From Algibacter sp. L1A34 (GTDB taxonomy: Bacteria; Bacteroidota; Bacteroidia; Flavobacteriales; Flavobacteriaceae), in NCBI RefSeq assembly GCF_009796805.1, contig NZ_CP047029.1, positions 3,858,001 through 3,922,000 of the forward strand: 64,000 nucleotides of DNA, given 5' to 3'. Both the position numbers and the translations under genes were made by a program. Below the pieces are notes generated by a model. That model made no database searches, was not told where the DNA came from, and saw nothing but the letters and a program-made list of their open reading frames with translations. Of the stretch, positions 1 through 9,617 are shown piece after piece (the first letter of the stretch is position 1; each line of letters opens with the position of its first letter).

Positions 1-1
1 T

Positions 2-433
2 AATACCATCTTCCTTAAAGTGCAAAATTCTATAAGCGCTTTGATACAAAAGTCTGGTGCCGAATTTCAATTAGATTTTTCTAACTTAGAAAGGGTCCAT
101 TTTAACACCGCTTATATGGAGAGTGTTTTTCTGAATTTTATTACAAACTCCATTAAATATTCCCGTCCTGATGTTCCGCTAGTTATTTCGATAATTTCCG
201 ACAAAAAAAACGGAAAAAGTATTTTTAAATATTCCGATAATGGTCTTGGTTTTAACATGGAAAAAGTAGGTCATCTTATTTTTAAATTAAACCAGAGATT
301 TCATGGCAATGAAGATAGTAAAGGTGTTGGTTTATATTTAGTTTATAACCATGTAACCAACCTTGGCGGTAGTATTAACGTGAATAGCGCAGTTAACCAA
401 GGAACTACTTTTACTATTAGTTTTAATGCATAA
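2..433 (+). CDS. Sensor histidine kinase, C-terminal ATPase domain (5' truncated by window)
   Basis: The reading frame is open from the window edge, so only the last ~144 residues of a larger protein are visible. They form a HATPase_c domain: an N-box (FLNFITNSIKYS), a G1 box (YSDNGLGFN, with the DxGxG nucleotide motif) and a G2 box (GVGLYLVY). This domain binds ATP and phosphorylates the kinase's own histidine, which lies upstream of the window together with any sensor domain. The spacing from N-box to G2 is normal for a PAS-type kinase of flavobacteria. The signal and the partner regulator cannot be told. Confidence 0.85.
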   Translation, partial: NTIFLKVQNSISALIQKSGAEFQLDFSNLERVHFNTAYMESVFLNFITNSIKYSRPDVPLVISIISDKKNGKSIFKYSDNGLGFNMEKVGHLIFKLNQRFHGNEDSKGVGLYLVYNHVTNLGGSINVNSAVNQGTTFTISFNA

Positions 434-674
434 ATTCCATTATTAAAAGTTGGTTTAATCTCTCTCAGTACGTATTTCTATAATTTGTTAAGCTACTTGC
501 TTTATTTACAAAACAACCGTCCTTTTAAATAAAAAATACACCATAAAAATGTATCTATAGTGCATGTTTTAAAATATTTTGTTTAACAATAATCACAAAT
601 CATTAAACATTTTGTATATTTATACCATAATTTTAAGAAGCTTATTTCGAGAAATTACAAATTAAACAGAAAAT

Positions 675-839
675 ATGTTCGGACTATTCAAAAAAAAATC
701 GGAAAAAGAAAAATTACAACTTCAGTATGAAAAGCTTTTAAAAGAGGCTCATACCCTATCTACAACAAATAGAAAAATGAGTGATCAAAAAGTATTTGAA
801 GCTGAAGAAGTAATGAAAATATTGGAAAATTTGAGCTAA
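675..839 (+). CDS. Lacal_2735 family small protein
   Basis: A 54-residue protein beginning MFGLFKKKSEKEKLQ and rich in Lys and Glu, predicted mostly helical. The start MFGLFKKKsekeKLQ.QYekLlkEAh is typical of the Lacal_2735 family, a short conserved family of unknown function in Flavobacteriaceae. It is the first gene of a closely packed run, with the next start 9 bases after its stop codon. No transmembrane segment or signal is seen. Function unknown. Confidence 0.75.
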   Translation: MFGLFKKKSEKEKLQLQYEKLLKEAHTLSTTNRKMSDQKVFEAEEVMKILENLS

Positions 840-848
840 TATCCTTTG

Positions 849-1256
849 ATGAAAATGGCAAAAGATAAAAAACCAGATAATGTAGTTTTTAATACAGAAA
901 CCCAAAAGTATGATGCATCAATTAAACCCTATGCTACTTCTGTTGGTGCTCCAGTAATTACGACAACAGATACAATTGCTTGGAAAAATAGAAGTATTAC
1001 TAAAATAAACCACAAGGTTGAAGCAAAATATTTAGAACTAAAAGCTGAGTACGACAAAATGATGCAAGAGTTTGAATATAACAAGCTCATTTTTGATGCT
1101 AAATTCACTTTCGAACCTATTATTGGTGAAGTCTACCACCTTTACAAAAGAGAAAATGGAGACTCTTTTCTTTCTATTATAGCTCCTGAACAATGCAAAT
1201 TTAATCCATTGGGTAGTTTTTATTTAAATGCAGACCAAACTTGGGAAAAAATATAA
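849..1256 (+). CDS. DUF2452 family protein
   Basis: A 135-residue soluble protein. The N-terminus KKPDNVVFNTETQKYDAS followed by KPYATSVGAPVI is the hallmark of DUF2452, a family of unknown function common in Bacteroidota and often found near photolyase genes. A central helix (EAKYLELKAEYDKMMQEF) is followed by a compact C-terminal half. The ATG at 849 is preferred over an in-frame TTG one codon upstream. It probably shares an operon with the flanking small genes. Confidence 0.8.
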   Translation: MKMAKDKKPDNVVFNTETQKYDASIKPYATSVGAPVITTTDTIAWKNRSITKINHKVEAKYLELKAEYDKMMQEFEYNKLIFDAKFTFEPIIGEVYHLYKRENGDSFLSIIAPEQCKFNPLGSFYLNADQTWEKI

Positions 1257-1263
1257 TTTCACG

Positions 1264-1551
1264 ATGACAGAAACAAAACCATTAACAGAAAGAGAGTTAG
1301 ACCGCATTATTGAAATGGCTTGGGAAGATCGCACGCCTTTTGAAGCTATTCTATTTCAATTTGGATTACCTGAAAAAGAGGTTATTAAAGTGATGCGTGG
1401 CAATCTAAAAGAGTCTAGCTTTAAACGCTGGCGTAAACGTGTAAATAGCGGAGTGAGCAAGAAGCATTTAAAAAAACGAAATCCAGATATTACACGTTTT
1501 AAATGCTCTAGACAAAAAGCTATTTCTGGCAACAAAATAAGTAAACGCTAG
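1264..1551 (+). CDS. TIGR03643 / DUF2805 family protein
   Basis: A 95-residue basic protein starting at the ATG at 1264, 7 bases after the DUF2452 stop codon; a longer start at 1228 would overlap that gene. The block LDRIIEMAWEDRTPFEAI, then FGLPEKEVIKVMR and FKRWRKRV, matches TIGR03643 (DUF2805), a family that travels with cryptochrome/photolyase genes in marine bacteria. The helical layout with a very basic end suggests a nucleic-acid contact, but no function is established. Confidence 0.8.
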   Translation: MTETKPLTERELDRIIEMAWEDRTPFEAILFQFGLPEKEVIKVMRGNLKESSFKRWRKRVNSGVSKKHLKKRNPDITRFKCSRQKAISGNKISKR

Positions 1552-1630
1552 TAAAAACAGCTCACCACGAATAGCAAAAAATTAAAAATGTTTATTCAAT
1601 TATATTATCCCTAAAAAAATAAATAACTTT

Positions 1631-3088
1631 TTGAAAAGGCAAGCTATAAATATTGTTTGGTTAAAGCGAGATATTCGCTCGCAAGATCATGAGCCTTTAC
1701 AAAAAGCGGAACAAGCAGGTATTCCATACCTTATTATTTATCTATTTGAACCTTCTATAATAGAATATCCAGATACAAGTCCGAGACATTTAAAATTCAT
1801 TTACCACTCTATTTCGACGTTAAACAAAACATTAGAAACTTATAAAAGACGTGTTGAAGTCTTTTACGGAGAAGCTATTACAGTTTTTCAATATTTGAAT
1901 AACGTATTCGATATCAAATCTGTTTTTAGTTATCAAGAAAGCGGAATTCAACTAACTTGGCAACGCGATAAACAGATAACAAAATTCTGTAAAGAGCATA
2001 CTATTTTATGGCAACAATCGCAACGGGATGGTATTGTTAGAGGTCTTAAAAACAGAGATACATGGAACAAGCAATGGCATCAAAACATGCATACGCCAAT
2101 TATAAAAAACAACTATTCCATTTCTGAAATCGAGCCTCTTAATCATCATTTTTCCATACCCGAAAAATTAGACAATCAATTAAAAGCATATCCTAAACAT
2201 TACCAACCGGCAGGTGAAGTAAATGCTTGGCGTTACTTAAAATCGTTTGCAGCAAAAAGAGGTTTTAATTACCAAAAACATATATCTAAACCTACAGAAA
2301 GTAGAATGTCTTGCAGCAGACTCTCACCCTATTTTGCCTGGGGAAATATAAGTATAAAGCAAGCTTTTCAATTTATAGGCACACACCCAAACGGTACAAA
2401 AAACAGCAAAGCATTTTCGGCAATGTTAACCCGTTTGCATTGGCATTGCCATTTTATTCAAAAGTTTGAAGTAGAATGTACCTACGAAACACAATGCATA
2501 AATAAAGGTTACGAGCTTTTGTCTCACAAGAAAAACGAAGCTTTTATTAAAGCATGGAAAACAGGGTACACTGGCTACCCTATAATTGATGCTTGCATGC
2601 GAGCTGTAGAACAAACCGGCTGGATTAACTTTAGAATGCGTGCTATGGTCGTGTCTTTTTTAACACTCAATTTAGACCAAGATTGGAGAGACGGCACTTA
2701 CCATTTGGCGCGGCAGTTTTTAGATTACGAACCAGGAATTCATTTTCCTCAATTTCAAATGCAAGCTGGCACTACAGGCATTAATACCGTACGTTTATAT
2801 AACCCCGTAAAAAACTCGCAAGAACACGATCCGGAAGGTGTTTTTATAAAAAAATGGATTCCAGAACTAAGCGCTGTTCCAACTTTACACATTCATGAAC
2901 CTTGGAAAATGACAGCCATGGAACAAACGTTTTGCAACGTTATTATTGGTGAAACCTATCCAAACCCCATAGTAGATTTACAAGAAAGTTCGAGAATTGC
3001 GAGAGACAAAATTTGGGGACATAAAAAACACCCTGCTGTGTTGCAAGAAAAGAATAGACTTTTACAAACTCACGTCAATAGAAACTAA
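1631..3088 (+). CDS. Cryptochrome/deoxyribodipyrimidine photolyase family protein
   Basis: A 485-residue flavoprotein of the photolyase/cryptochrome superfamily, which repairs UV-induced pyrimidine dimers with blue light or acts as a light sensor. The N-terminal Rossmann domain begins [18 protein letters not shown]. The FAD domain shows [33 protein letters not shown], and [16 protein letters not shown] before KKWIPEL. The usual WQW-aG stretch reads [17 protein letters not shown], so one Trp of the canonical set is replaced. The only plausible start is a TTG at 1631. It overlaps the next small gene by one base (TAATG), indicating an operon. Confidence 0.9.
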   Translation: MKRQAINIVWLKRDIRSQDHEPLQKAEQAGIPYLIIYLFEPSIIEYPDTSPRHLKFIYHSISTLNKTLETYKRRVEVFYGEAITVFQYLNNVFDIKSVFSYQESGIQLTWQRDKQITKFCKEHTILWQQSQRDGIVRGLKNRDTWNKQWHQNMHTPIIKNNYSISEIEPLNHHFSIPEKLDNQLKAYPKHYQPAGEVNAWRYLKSFAAKRGFNYQKHISKPTESRMSCSRLSPYFAWGNISIKQAFQFIGTHPNGTKNSKAFSAMLTRLHWHCHFIQKFEVECTYETQCINKGYELLSHKKNEAFIKAWKTGYTGYPIIDACMRAVEQTGWINFRMRAMVVSFLTLNLDQDWRDGTYHLARQFLDYEPGIHFPQFQMQAGTTGINTVRLYNPVKNSQEHDPEGVFIKKWIPELSAVPTLHIHEPWKMTAMEQTFCNVIIGETYPNPIVDLQESSRIARDKIWGHKKHPAVLQEKNRLLQTHVNRN

Positions 3089-3216
3089 TGAAAAAGGAAA
3101 ATCTGCCAGAGAAAATATGTGTGGTTTGCGACAGACCATTTACATGGCGTAAAAAATGGGAGAAAAATTGGAACGACGTTAAATATTGCAGCACACGTTG
3201 CAGAAAGAATAAATGA
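3088..3216 (+). CDS. DUF2256 zinc-finger protein
   Basis: A 42-residue protein: [20 protein letters not shown], then a Lys-rich stretch and [10 protein letters not shown]. Two CxxC/CxxxC pairs make a small zinc-binding module, the DUF2256 family, which is normally encoded beside photolyase/cryptochrome genes, as here. Its start codon overlaps the previous stop by one base and its stop overlaps the start of the next photolyase-like gene, so the three are almost certainly co-translated. The biochemical role is unknown. Confidence 0.85.
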   Translation: MKKENLPEKICVVCDRPFTWRKKWEKNWNDVKYCSTRCRKNK

Positions 3217-4700
3217 AAAGCATCAACTTAATATTTCCACATCAATTGTTTCAGGAATCACCAATTTTTGAAACCACTGCTCCTATTTATATAATTGAAG
3301 AATATTTGTTTTTTAAGCAATACCCGTTTCATAAACAAAAAATAGCGTTTCATAGAGCTTCAATGAAGTGCTACGCAGATTTTCTTCGGAATAAAAAAAA
3401 CCTCGAAGTAAATTATATTGAAGCTATTAACGATTTATCGGATATTAGAAAGTTAATCGTCCAGTTAAGTAAACAAGAAGTAAAACACATTAACTACATA
3501 GACCCAACGGATAATTGGCTTCAAAAAAGGATAGAAAAAACAAGTGAAGAGCACGGCATTTCAACAACCGTGTATACCTCGCCTTTATTCTTAAACACTA
3601 AAGATGAACTGGCTAATTTCTTCCGAAAGGATAAAAAGAAATACCATCAATCTACATTTTATACCGAACAGCGTAAAAAAAGAAAGATTTTAGTCGATTC
3701 TGAAAATAAACCATTGGGAGGCAAATGGAGTTTTGATGCTGAAAACAGAAAAAAATATCCTGCTAAAAAAACACCACCATCTGTTCAGTTTCCAGATAAC
3801 GACACCTATTATTTAGAAGCAAAAACATATGTAGAAAAGCATTTTTCGAATCACTTAGGTAAACTTACCGAACACTCTCTATACCCTACTAATTTTATAA
3901 GCACAAACAATTGGTTACAGCAGTTTTTTGAACAACGTTTTATGGAATTTGGAACTTATGAAGATGCTATAGTTGCAGAAAACTCGATACTAAACCATAG
4001 TGTATTAACGCCTATGCTAAACGTAGGTTTGATAACGCCTAAGCAAATAATTGATGCTTGCTTATTATATGCTGAAGAGAACAATGTACCTATTAATTCT
4101 ACAGAAGGTTTTATTAGGCAAATTACAGGTTGGCGCGAATTTATAAGAGGCGTTTATGAAGCTAGAGGTAGTGAAGAACGCACCACTAATTTTTGGGGAT
4201 TTAAAAAGAAAATTCCTAAATCGTTTTACGATGGCACCACAGGCATAGCACCTATAGATAAAACTATTAAAAAAGTGCTGCAAACTGGCTATTGCCATCA
4301 CATAGAGCGCTTAATGGTTTTGGGGAACTTTATGATGCTTTGTGAGTTCGATCCAGATGAAGTTTATAAATGGTTTATGGAACTCTTTATTGATGCTTAC
4401 GATTGGGTAATGGTAACCAATGTATACGGAATGAGTCAGTTTGCAGATGGCGGATTAATGGCGACAAAACCTTATATAAGCGGCAGTAATTATTTAATGA
4501 AAATGAGTAATTATAAAAAAGGAGATTGGCAAAACACTTGGGATGGGCTTTTTTGGCGCTTTATGCATACGCATCGCGACTTCTTTTTATCGAACCCTAG
4601 ATTAGGCATGTTGGTGAAAATGTTTGATAAAATGACCCCTGAAAAGCAAAAGCAACATCTTAAACATGCAGAGCAATATTTAATATCCCTAAAAAACTAA
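3213..4700 (+). CDS. FeS-BCP-like cryptochrome/photolyase without the C-terminal Cys cluster
   Basis: A 495-residue protein of the bacterial cryptochrome/(6-4) photolyase group typified by PhrB. It begins with the lumazine/Rossmann part ([16 protein letters not shown]) and has the FAD core [40 protein letters not shown] and [16 protein letters not shown]. In PhrB-like enzymes this is followed by a CxxC...C motif that binds a 4Fe-4S cluster; here the sequence runs [18 protein letters not shown] with no cysteine, so the cluster ligands appear lost. The start at 3213 overlaps the DUF2256 stop. Light-dependent repair or sensing is inferred from the family. Confidence 0.87.
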   Translation: MKSINLIFPHQLFQESPIFETTAPIYIIEEYLFFKQYPFHKQKIAFHRASMKCYADFLRNKKNLEVNYIEAINDLSDIRKLIVQLSKQEVKHINYIDPTDNWLQKRIEKTSEEHGISTTVYTSPLFLNTKDELANFFRKDKKKYHQSTFYTEQRKKRKILVDSENKPLGGKWSFDAENRKKYPAKKTPPSVQFPDNDTYYLEAKTYVEKHFSNHLGKLTEHSLYPTNFISTNNWLQQFFEQRFMEFGTYEDAIVAENSILNHSVLTPMLNVGLITPKQIIDACLLYAEENNVPINSTEGFIRQITGWREFIRGVYEARGSEERTTNFWGFKKKIPKSFYDGTTGIAPIDKTIKKVLQTGYCHHIERLMVLGNFMMLCEFDPDEVYKWFMELFIDAYDWVMVTNVYGMSQFADGGLMATKPYISGSNYLMKMSNYKKGDWQNTWDGLFWRFMHTHRDFFLSNPRLGMLVKMFDKMTPEKQKQHLKHAEQYLISLKN

Positions 4701-4704
4701 TATT

Positions 4705-5130
4705 ATGCTATTTAATACAACACATACTAATGATGCTTTTGTAAAAGAAAGTGAAAACATAGTTGGTAAATCCTTTTCTTTTTTAGAAAAAATAAAAATG
4801 AGAGGGATTGGCTCTAGTAGATTTATGATTGAAGAATTAAGCCAGAAACTACAACCAAAAAACCTACAAGATCTTGCCATTAATTATGCTAACATAGAAC
4901 TAAGGCCAAAAGGAATTATTATTCATTTCACTAATAGGCTCGATCGCTATTCGTGGATAATCCCCTATTATAGATTGGTTACATATAGCACTAAAACCTA
5001 TACTATACATGCTAACGGACATTTTATTAAGTTCAAGAAAAACAAAAATTATATTGATAATAAAAAATTTACTGATAAAATGATTAACTTAAAAATTAGC
5101 TTTTTAAAATTAGATTATTACGATGCTTAA
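4705..5130 (+). CDS. Conserved hypothetical protein
   Basis: A 141-residue protein with no signal peptide or convincing transmembrane helix. The C-terminal half alternates aromatic and charged residues (IIIHFTNRLDRYSWIIPYYR, then FIKFKKNKNY) in a beta-rich pattern loosely like a PH-type fold. It starts 4 bases after the photolyase-like stop, so it probably belongs to the same transcript. I do not recognise a named family. Confidence 0.65.
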   Translation: MLFNTTHTNDAFVKESENIVGKSFSFLEKIKMRGIGSSRFMIEELSQKLQPKNLQDLAINYANIELRPKGIIIHFTNRLDRYSWIIPYYRLVTYSTKTYTIHANGHFIKFKKNKNYIDNKKFTDKMINLKISFLKLDYYDA

Positions 5131-5159
5131 AAGCAATTTTTATCCTGAAATAACAAACT

Positions 5160-5690
5160 ATGAAACAGCTCCTTCTAATATTTTTAATAACAACAAATAT
5201 GCAAACAAATACTATATTTAAATTTGAAAAAACATCGGATATTACTAATTGGACAGTTGTTAACGATGATGTTATGGGTGGAAAATCGTCGGGAGGATTT
5301 TATCTAAATGAAGAAGGAAATGGTGTTTTTAAAGGCCATGTTTCTTTAGAAAACAATGGAGGATTCTCTTCCCTAAGATATCGATTTGATGAAATAAGTA
5401 CAAAATCCTTTTCTAAAATTATATTGAAAATTAAAGGCGATGGAAAAAAGTATCAGTTTAGAATAAAATCGAAAGCATCTAATAAACACGCTTATATTTC
5501 TTATTTCAACACATCAAAAGATTGGGAATCTATAGAATTCTCATTGTCAAAAATGTATCCAACTTTTAAAGGAAGAAGGCTAGATATGCCAAATTACAAC
5601 GCAAATGATATTGAGGAAATCGCATTTTTAATTGCTAACAAAGCGGCAGAAGATTTTAAATTAGAAATTGACTCTATCGTTTTAGAATAA
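5160..5690 (+). CDS. CIA30 family protein
   Basis: A 176-residue protein with a short hydrophobic N-terminus (KQLLLIFLITTNMQ) and a single beta-sandwich CIA30 domain (PF08547): NWTVVNDDVMGGKSSGGF near the start, then NGGFSSLRYRF and a C-terminal EIDSIVLE. In eukaryotes this domain occurs in a complex I assembly factor; in bacteria it is a carbohydrate-binding-like fold of unknown role. CIA30 genes are often found in photolyase neighbourhoods, which fits this position at the end of the cluster. Confidence 0.8.
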   Translation: MKQLLLIFLITTNMQTNTIFKFEKTSDITNWTVVNDDVMGGKSSGGFYLNEEGNGVFKGHVSLENNGGFSSLRYRFDEISTKSFSKIILKIKGDGKKYQFRIKSKASNKHAYISYFNTSKDWESIEFSLSKMYPTFKGRRLDMPNYNANDIEEIAFLIANKAAEDFKLEIDSIVLE

Positions 5691-5748
5691 TTAAATTTCA
5701 CTAATAGATGTAGCAATAAGCTTATTTATTAGTAAGCACTAAAACAAG

Positions 5749-5783
5749 AAAAGCCAATCTCTTTATCTGAGATTGGCTTTTCT
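5749..5783. terminator. Bidirectional rho-independent terminator
   Basis: A 13-bp perfect stem (AAAAGCCAATCTC with GAGATTGGCTTTT) and a 7-nt loop lies between the convergent CIA30 and DUF3570 genes, with A/T runs at both ends. Confidence 0.85.
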
Positions 5784-5801
5784 ATATATTGAAACTCTAA
5801 A

Positions 5802-7115
5802 TTAATCTAGCACAAACTTAAAGCCAGCCGAAATAATACTTGATGAAAACGTAGTATCTCTATCATATTGATAGAACTTTAAATCGATACTTTTTAAACC
5901 ATATTTCCAGATATGTGCTTTGGCGAAAATATCGGTGTATGAAACTCCAAAACCATATTGATTTGCAGAATATTCTGAAAGATCATAATCTGACGTATAA
6001 AACTCATCTGTAGATAAAGCTTCTTCATAAGGATTAAAATAATCTGCTGCAGTTTGATTATAATATCTGTAAGACGGATAAAGTGTAAACTTATCTGTAA
6101 TTTTTATTGGCAACTCAATACTAGCCGTATGAGAGTTAATACCCCAATCATCATAATAATAACGATAAAAAGTACGTACGGTTAAAATTTCATTAATGTA
6201 CCAATTTAAACGTCCGCCAGCAGCCACTTTAAACCTAGAGTCAGGTAAGCGTTCCACAGCATCGGCAAGCTGAAAATTATCTATAAAAGAATCGGCTACA
6301 TCACCAAAATAGACTCTTTGAAAAGGTGTAGATAACAAACCATCTTGCTGAACAAAATCTAAAGCCAACGAACCTTGTAGATTTTTATGAAGTATTTGTG
6401 AGAACCCAAATCCTAACGAATAAGAATTCCGCCCTTTACTATCAAACTCTCCAAATCTAGGGTTATAATTAGTATTGCCCGAAATAGTGTTTTGAGTAAA
6501 TACTCGATCATTTAAACCATTCCCTCCTGCCCCAAAAGGTCTTAATTCCGTTGGGTAAATAGGATTCCAAGTATCAAGGTACACATTTCCGCTTACACTA
6601 ACCTCGGTATTCTTTTCATTAAAAAGTTTGGAATACGTTCCACCAAATCCAACAGAAAAATAATCGTACTCTGAGGAAATAGCTAGCTTAGCCGACCAAA
6701 TATCATTTCTATCGTCAGAGCTATGACTATAACTTCCTGTTAAATTTGCCCAAGTATCACTGCTTGAAGCCCCAGAAGATGCTTGAAACGGATCTGCTGG
6801 TCCGTCATCAAAAGGATCTATATTACTCGATGAAGCAGACGTATATGCAGAAATACCTGCATCTATAGTTAACACATCATCATCATTCAACGGGATAGAA
6901 ACTACAAAAGTTCCTGTAACATCCGTTAATTCTTCGGTACCAATACCTCCACTTACCGCCGCATTATCGCCATCTTGACTATAATAACTAGTTAAAAAAT
7001 CTACTTCGGTAGTTTCTAAAACCCTTTTTTTATAGACTTTGGTATCGTCTTGCCCTGTTTGTGCGTAACCTTTCGCGAAAGCGAATACACAAAACAAAAT
7101 TATAAGTTTTTTCAA
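5802..7115 (-). CDS. DUF3570 outer-membrane beta-barrel protein
   Basis: A 437-residue exported protein with a cleavable signal (KKLIILFCVFAFAKGYAQ). Residues ~30-437 are alternating beta-strands with many aromatic girdle residues and end in a strand typical of outer-membrane barrels (SSIISAGFKFVLD). The pattern fits DUF3570. It is last in the minus-strand cluster thioredoxin-ApbE-DUF4266-DUF3570, a recurring gene set. A role in an envelope redox or metal-linked process is inferred from the neighbours only. Confidence 0.85.
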   Translation of the reverse strand: MKKLIILFCVFAFAKGYAQTGQDDTKVYKKRVLETTEVDFLTSYYSQDGDNAAVSGGIGTEELTDVTGTFVVSIPLNDDDVLTIDAGISAYTSASSSNIDPFDDGPADPFQASSGASSSDTWANLTGSYSHSSDDRNDIWSAKLAISSEYDYFSVGFGGTYSKLFNEKNTEVSVSGNVYLDTWNPIYPTELRPFGAGGNGLNDRVFTQNTISGNTNYNPRFGEFDSKGRNSYSLGFGFSQILHKNLQGSLALDFVQQDGLLSTPFQRVYFGDVADSFIDNFQLADAVERLPDSRFKVAAGGRLNWYINEILTVRTFYRYYYDDWGINSHTASIELPIKITDKFTLYPSYRYYNQTAADYFNPYEEALSTDEFYTSDYDLSEYSANQYGFGVSYTDIFAKAHIWKYGLKSIDLKFYQYDRDTTFSSSIISAGFKFVLD

Positions 7116-7168
7116 TTTATTTTAATGTTTTAAAATTTCTAAATACATATACATACTAAGAGTTTCGG

Positions 7169-7381
7169 TTAATTACAACCACAACCACCACCTGTTTTTC
7201 CTCCGTTTGCCCCTACTGCTGCTTCTCTATAAGAGTGTGCCGTAGAAATATTACGATCTACTTTTTTATCAGATAATACCATATCTGGATCGTTTATATT
7301 CACTTTTTCATATTCTTTAACCACAACACAACTACTGAAAGAAGTGACGATTAATACGCAACATATCAACTTGTTTATCAT
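7169..7381 (-). CDS. DUF4266 small lipoprotein with GGGCGCN tail
   Basis: A 70-residue lipoprotein: a lipobox ends at SFSSC, followed by VVVKEYEKVNINDPDM and the C-terminal tail GANGGKTGGGCGCN. This is the DUF4266 family. The invariant-looking Gly-rich CxC tail could bind a metal or be modified, but nothing in the sequence proves it. The start overlaps the stop of the ApbE gene by 4 bases, so the two are translationally coupled. Confidence 0.85.
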   Translation of the reverse strand: MINKLICCVLIVTSFSSCVVVKEYEKVNINDPDMVLSDKKVDRNISTAHSYREAAVGANGGKTGGGCGCN

Positions 7382-8376
7382 AATTTATCTATTTCTATAT
7401 TATTCGATTTTGTTATATTTCCTTTATCATCTATAATGATACATTCTATTTTCGGCAACTGATTTATTCTATCCAACCCCGCTTCTTTCCCCATAACAAA
7501 AACCGATGTGGCTAAGGCATCTGCCAGTTCAGCTTTTGGCGCAAAAACAGTTACACTTATAATTCCCGAAGACGGATATCCGGTACGTGGATCTATAATA
7601 TGTGTGTAGCGCTTACCATTAAAATTAACGTACTTCTCATAATTTCCAGAAGTTACCACAGCTCCATTTGTTATTGGTAGTAAAGCAAACACCTTATTCT
7701 TGTTCATGGGGTTTGTAATGGCAACTTTCCATGCAGTGCCATCTGGTTGCTTTCCCCAAGTATTCATATCTCCCGATGCATTTATAATGCCTGAAATCAC
7801 ACCTTTTGCTATAAGCAAGCCTTTTGCTTGGTCTGCCGCGTAACCTTTTCCGATAGCTCCAAAACCAATTTTCATACCTTCTAATTTTAGAAATACCGCA
7901 GTATTAACTCGATCCAAAATAATATTTTGAAAGCCGACTTTTGCCACAGATGCTTTTATTTCTTTTTCAGAAGGCATCACCATCATACTACCATCAAACT
8001 TCCAAATTCTATCCATTGATGCATAACTAATATCAAAAGCGCCATCTGTTAATCTTGAGATTCGAATAGCTCTTTCAATTAAATTAAAGAGTTCCAAATC
8101 AACTTTTACAGGTTTAATGCCTGCATTTTTATTTATGGCACTTGTTTGAGAGTTTTCGTCCCAAGAAGACATGAGTTTTTCAATTCGTATTATTTCCGCG
8201 ACAGCGCTATCAATATATTTATTCCCCATTATAGAATCGTTTGCTACAACAGTAATATCAAAACGACTCCCCATAAGTTTTAAGGTTCGTTTATAGGGTT
8301 GCTGAGCCAAGCAAACCATTGAAAACAGAACGAGAAATGAAGTCATTAACCTTTTCAAATTATTTTGTAAAAACAT
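7378..8376 (-). CDS. apbE: FAD:protein FMN transferase (ApbE family)
   Basis: A 332-residue exported flavin transferase that moves FMN from FAD onto a Thr/Ser of extracytoplasmic redox proteins. After an N-terminal hydrophobic segment (MTSFLVLFSMVCLAQ), it shows GSRFDITVVANDS, the FAD-binding FGAIGKGYAADQAKG, and the Mg-binding THIIDPRTGYPSSG. Its start overlaps the thioredoxin-like gene by 17 bases. No FMN-binding substrate protein is encoded in the window, so its target here is unknown. Confidence 0.92.
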   Translation of the reverse strand: MFLQNNLKRLMTSFLVLFSMVCLAQQPYKRTLKLMGSRFDITVVANDSIMGNKYIDSAVAEIIRIEKLMSSWDENSQTSAINKNAGIKPVKVDLELFNLIERAIRISRLTDGAFDISYASMDRIWKFDGSMMVMPSEKEIKASVAKVGFQNIILDRVNTAVFLKLEGMKIGFGAIGKGYAADQAKGLLIAKGVISGIINASGDMNTWGKQPDGTAWKVAITNPMNKNKVFALLPITNGAVVTSGNYEKYVNFNGKRYTHIIDPRTGYPSSGIISVTVFAPKAELADALATSVFVMGKEAGLDRINQLPKIECIIIDDKGNITKSNNIEIDKL

Positions 8377-8800
8377 TTAATTCTTTTATATAATTTTCTG
8401 GCGTTGTTTTCTTATAGCTCGTTTCCCCAAGAACTTCTCCTTTAACGTTTAAAACCACTACAAAAGGAAAAATGCCATTTTTATTATAAGTTTCTGCTAG
8501 ATTAGCATTGGCTTTAGTTTGAGCTTCAGGCAACGCATTTTTCTTTCCTTTTGGAAAATCGGCCTGTAACATCACATAATTTTTGTTGGCATACTTTTTA
8601 AAAGTATCGGTACTCCAAATTTCGCGATCTAGCTTAATACATGGCCCACACCAATCCGAACCTTGAAAAACAAGTATTATAGGTTTATGCTCTTTAGAAG
8701 CAATGTCTTTAGCAACCGTGAAATCTGTTTGCCAATCTTGAGCAACCGCCGTAATTGCACATACCATTGTTACTGCTAAAGTCAATATTATTTTTTTCAT
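8360..8800 (-). CDS. Exported thioredoxin-fold protein
   Basis: A 146-residue protein with a signal peptide (LTLAVTMVCAITAVAQ) and a thioredoxin_7-type fold. The active site is GSDWCGPCIKLDRE, with both redox cysteines present. It probably works in the periplasm as a disulfide reductase for a partner in the same operon; the Cys-containing DUF4266 tail is one candidate. First gene of the minus-strand cluster with ApbE, DUF4266 and DUF3570. Confidence 0.9.
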   Translation of the reverse strand: MKKIILTLAVTMVCAITAVAQDWQTDFTVAKDIASKEHKPIILVFQGSDWCGPCIKLDREIWSTDTFKKYANKNYVMLQADFPKGKKNALPEAQTKANANLAETYNKNGIFPFVVVLNVKGEVLGETSYKKTTPENYIKELNVFTK

Positions 8801-8916
8801 TTTATTTATTTATTTTTATTAATGTTTAGTCTCAAATTATAGCCAATCCTATCAACAAATAGATTATTTTTTCATTATTAAACCCCGTTGATAACGCATC
8901 TTATTTATTTTATTAT

Positions 8917-9615
8917 TTAAGCCAAATTAGCATCAAATAAAGCCCCAATAATAGCTGTTAAGCCCATAGCCAATGTTCCCCAAAACGTAATGCGAAGTAT
9001 CGCTTTCAATGGTTTTGAACCTCCTGTTCTTGCAGAGGTTGCTCCTAAAACAGCTAAAAACAGAATAGCAAAAGCGTACTGTATATATTCCATAATATTT
9101 AAAGGTGCTACAAAAGCAACAAATACGGGCAAAAAACCACCCACGGTAAAAGATATTCCAGAAGATAATGCAGCCTGTAAAGGTTTTGCTTCCGTCATTT
9201 CTGTAATCCCTAATTCATCCCTAGCATGCGCTCCAAGAGCATCATGTGCGGTTAATTGTTTAGCAACCTCCAATGCGGTTTCGTGTGTTAAACCACGTGT
9301 TTTGTAGATTTCTGCAAGCTCCATCAATTCTTCTTCCGGAGTATCTATGAGTTCTTGTTTTTCACGAGCTAAATCAGACTTTTCAATATCTGTCTGTGAG
9401 CTAACAGAAACATATTCTCCTGCAGCCATAGATAATGCTCCAGCAACTAAGCCGGCAACACCTGCAAGTAAAATTGGTTCGCGCGTACTACTTGCCGCAG
9501 CAACACCTATTATTAAACTTGCAGTAGATAAAATCCCATCATTCGCTCCTAAAACTCCTGCTCTAAGCCAACCACTCCGGTTTATATAGTGCTTTTCTGT
9601 TGTTTGTACTTCCAT
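8917..9615 (-). CDS. VIT1/CCC1 family iron/manganese transporter
   Basis: A 232-residue membrane protein of the VIT1/CCC1 group, which moves Fe2+ or Mn2+ out of the cytosol. The N-terminus WLRAGVLGANDGILSTASLI and the segment ALSMAAGEYVSVSSQTDIEK are the family signature, followed by a Glu-rich cytoplasmic loop (ELIDTPEEELMELAEIYK) and three hydrophobic helices. It starts just downstream of the metal efflux adaptor gene (2 bases between them) on the same strand, so it may be part of that metal resistance operon. Confidence 0.92.
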   Translation of the reverse strand: MEVQTTEKHYINRSGWLRAGVLGANDGILSTASLIIGVAAASSTREPILLAGVAGLVAGALSMAAGEYVSVSSQTDIEKSDLAREKQELIDTPEEELMELAEIYKTRGLTHETALEVAKQLTAHDALGAHARDELGITEMTEAKPLQAALSSGISFTVGGFLPVFVAFVAPLNIMEYIQYAFAILFLAVLGATSARTGGSKPLKAILRITFWGTLAMGLTAIIGALFDANLA

Positions 9616-9617
9616 AA

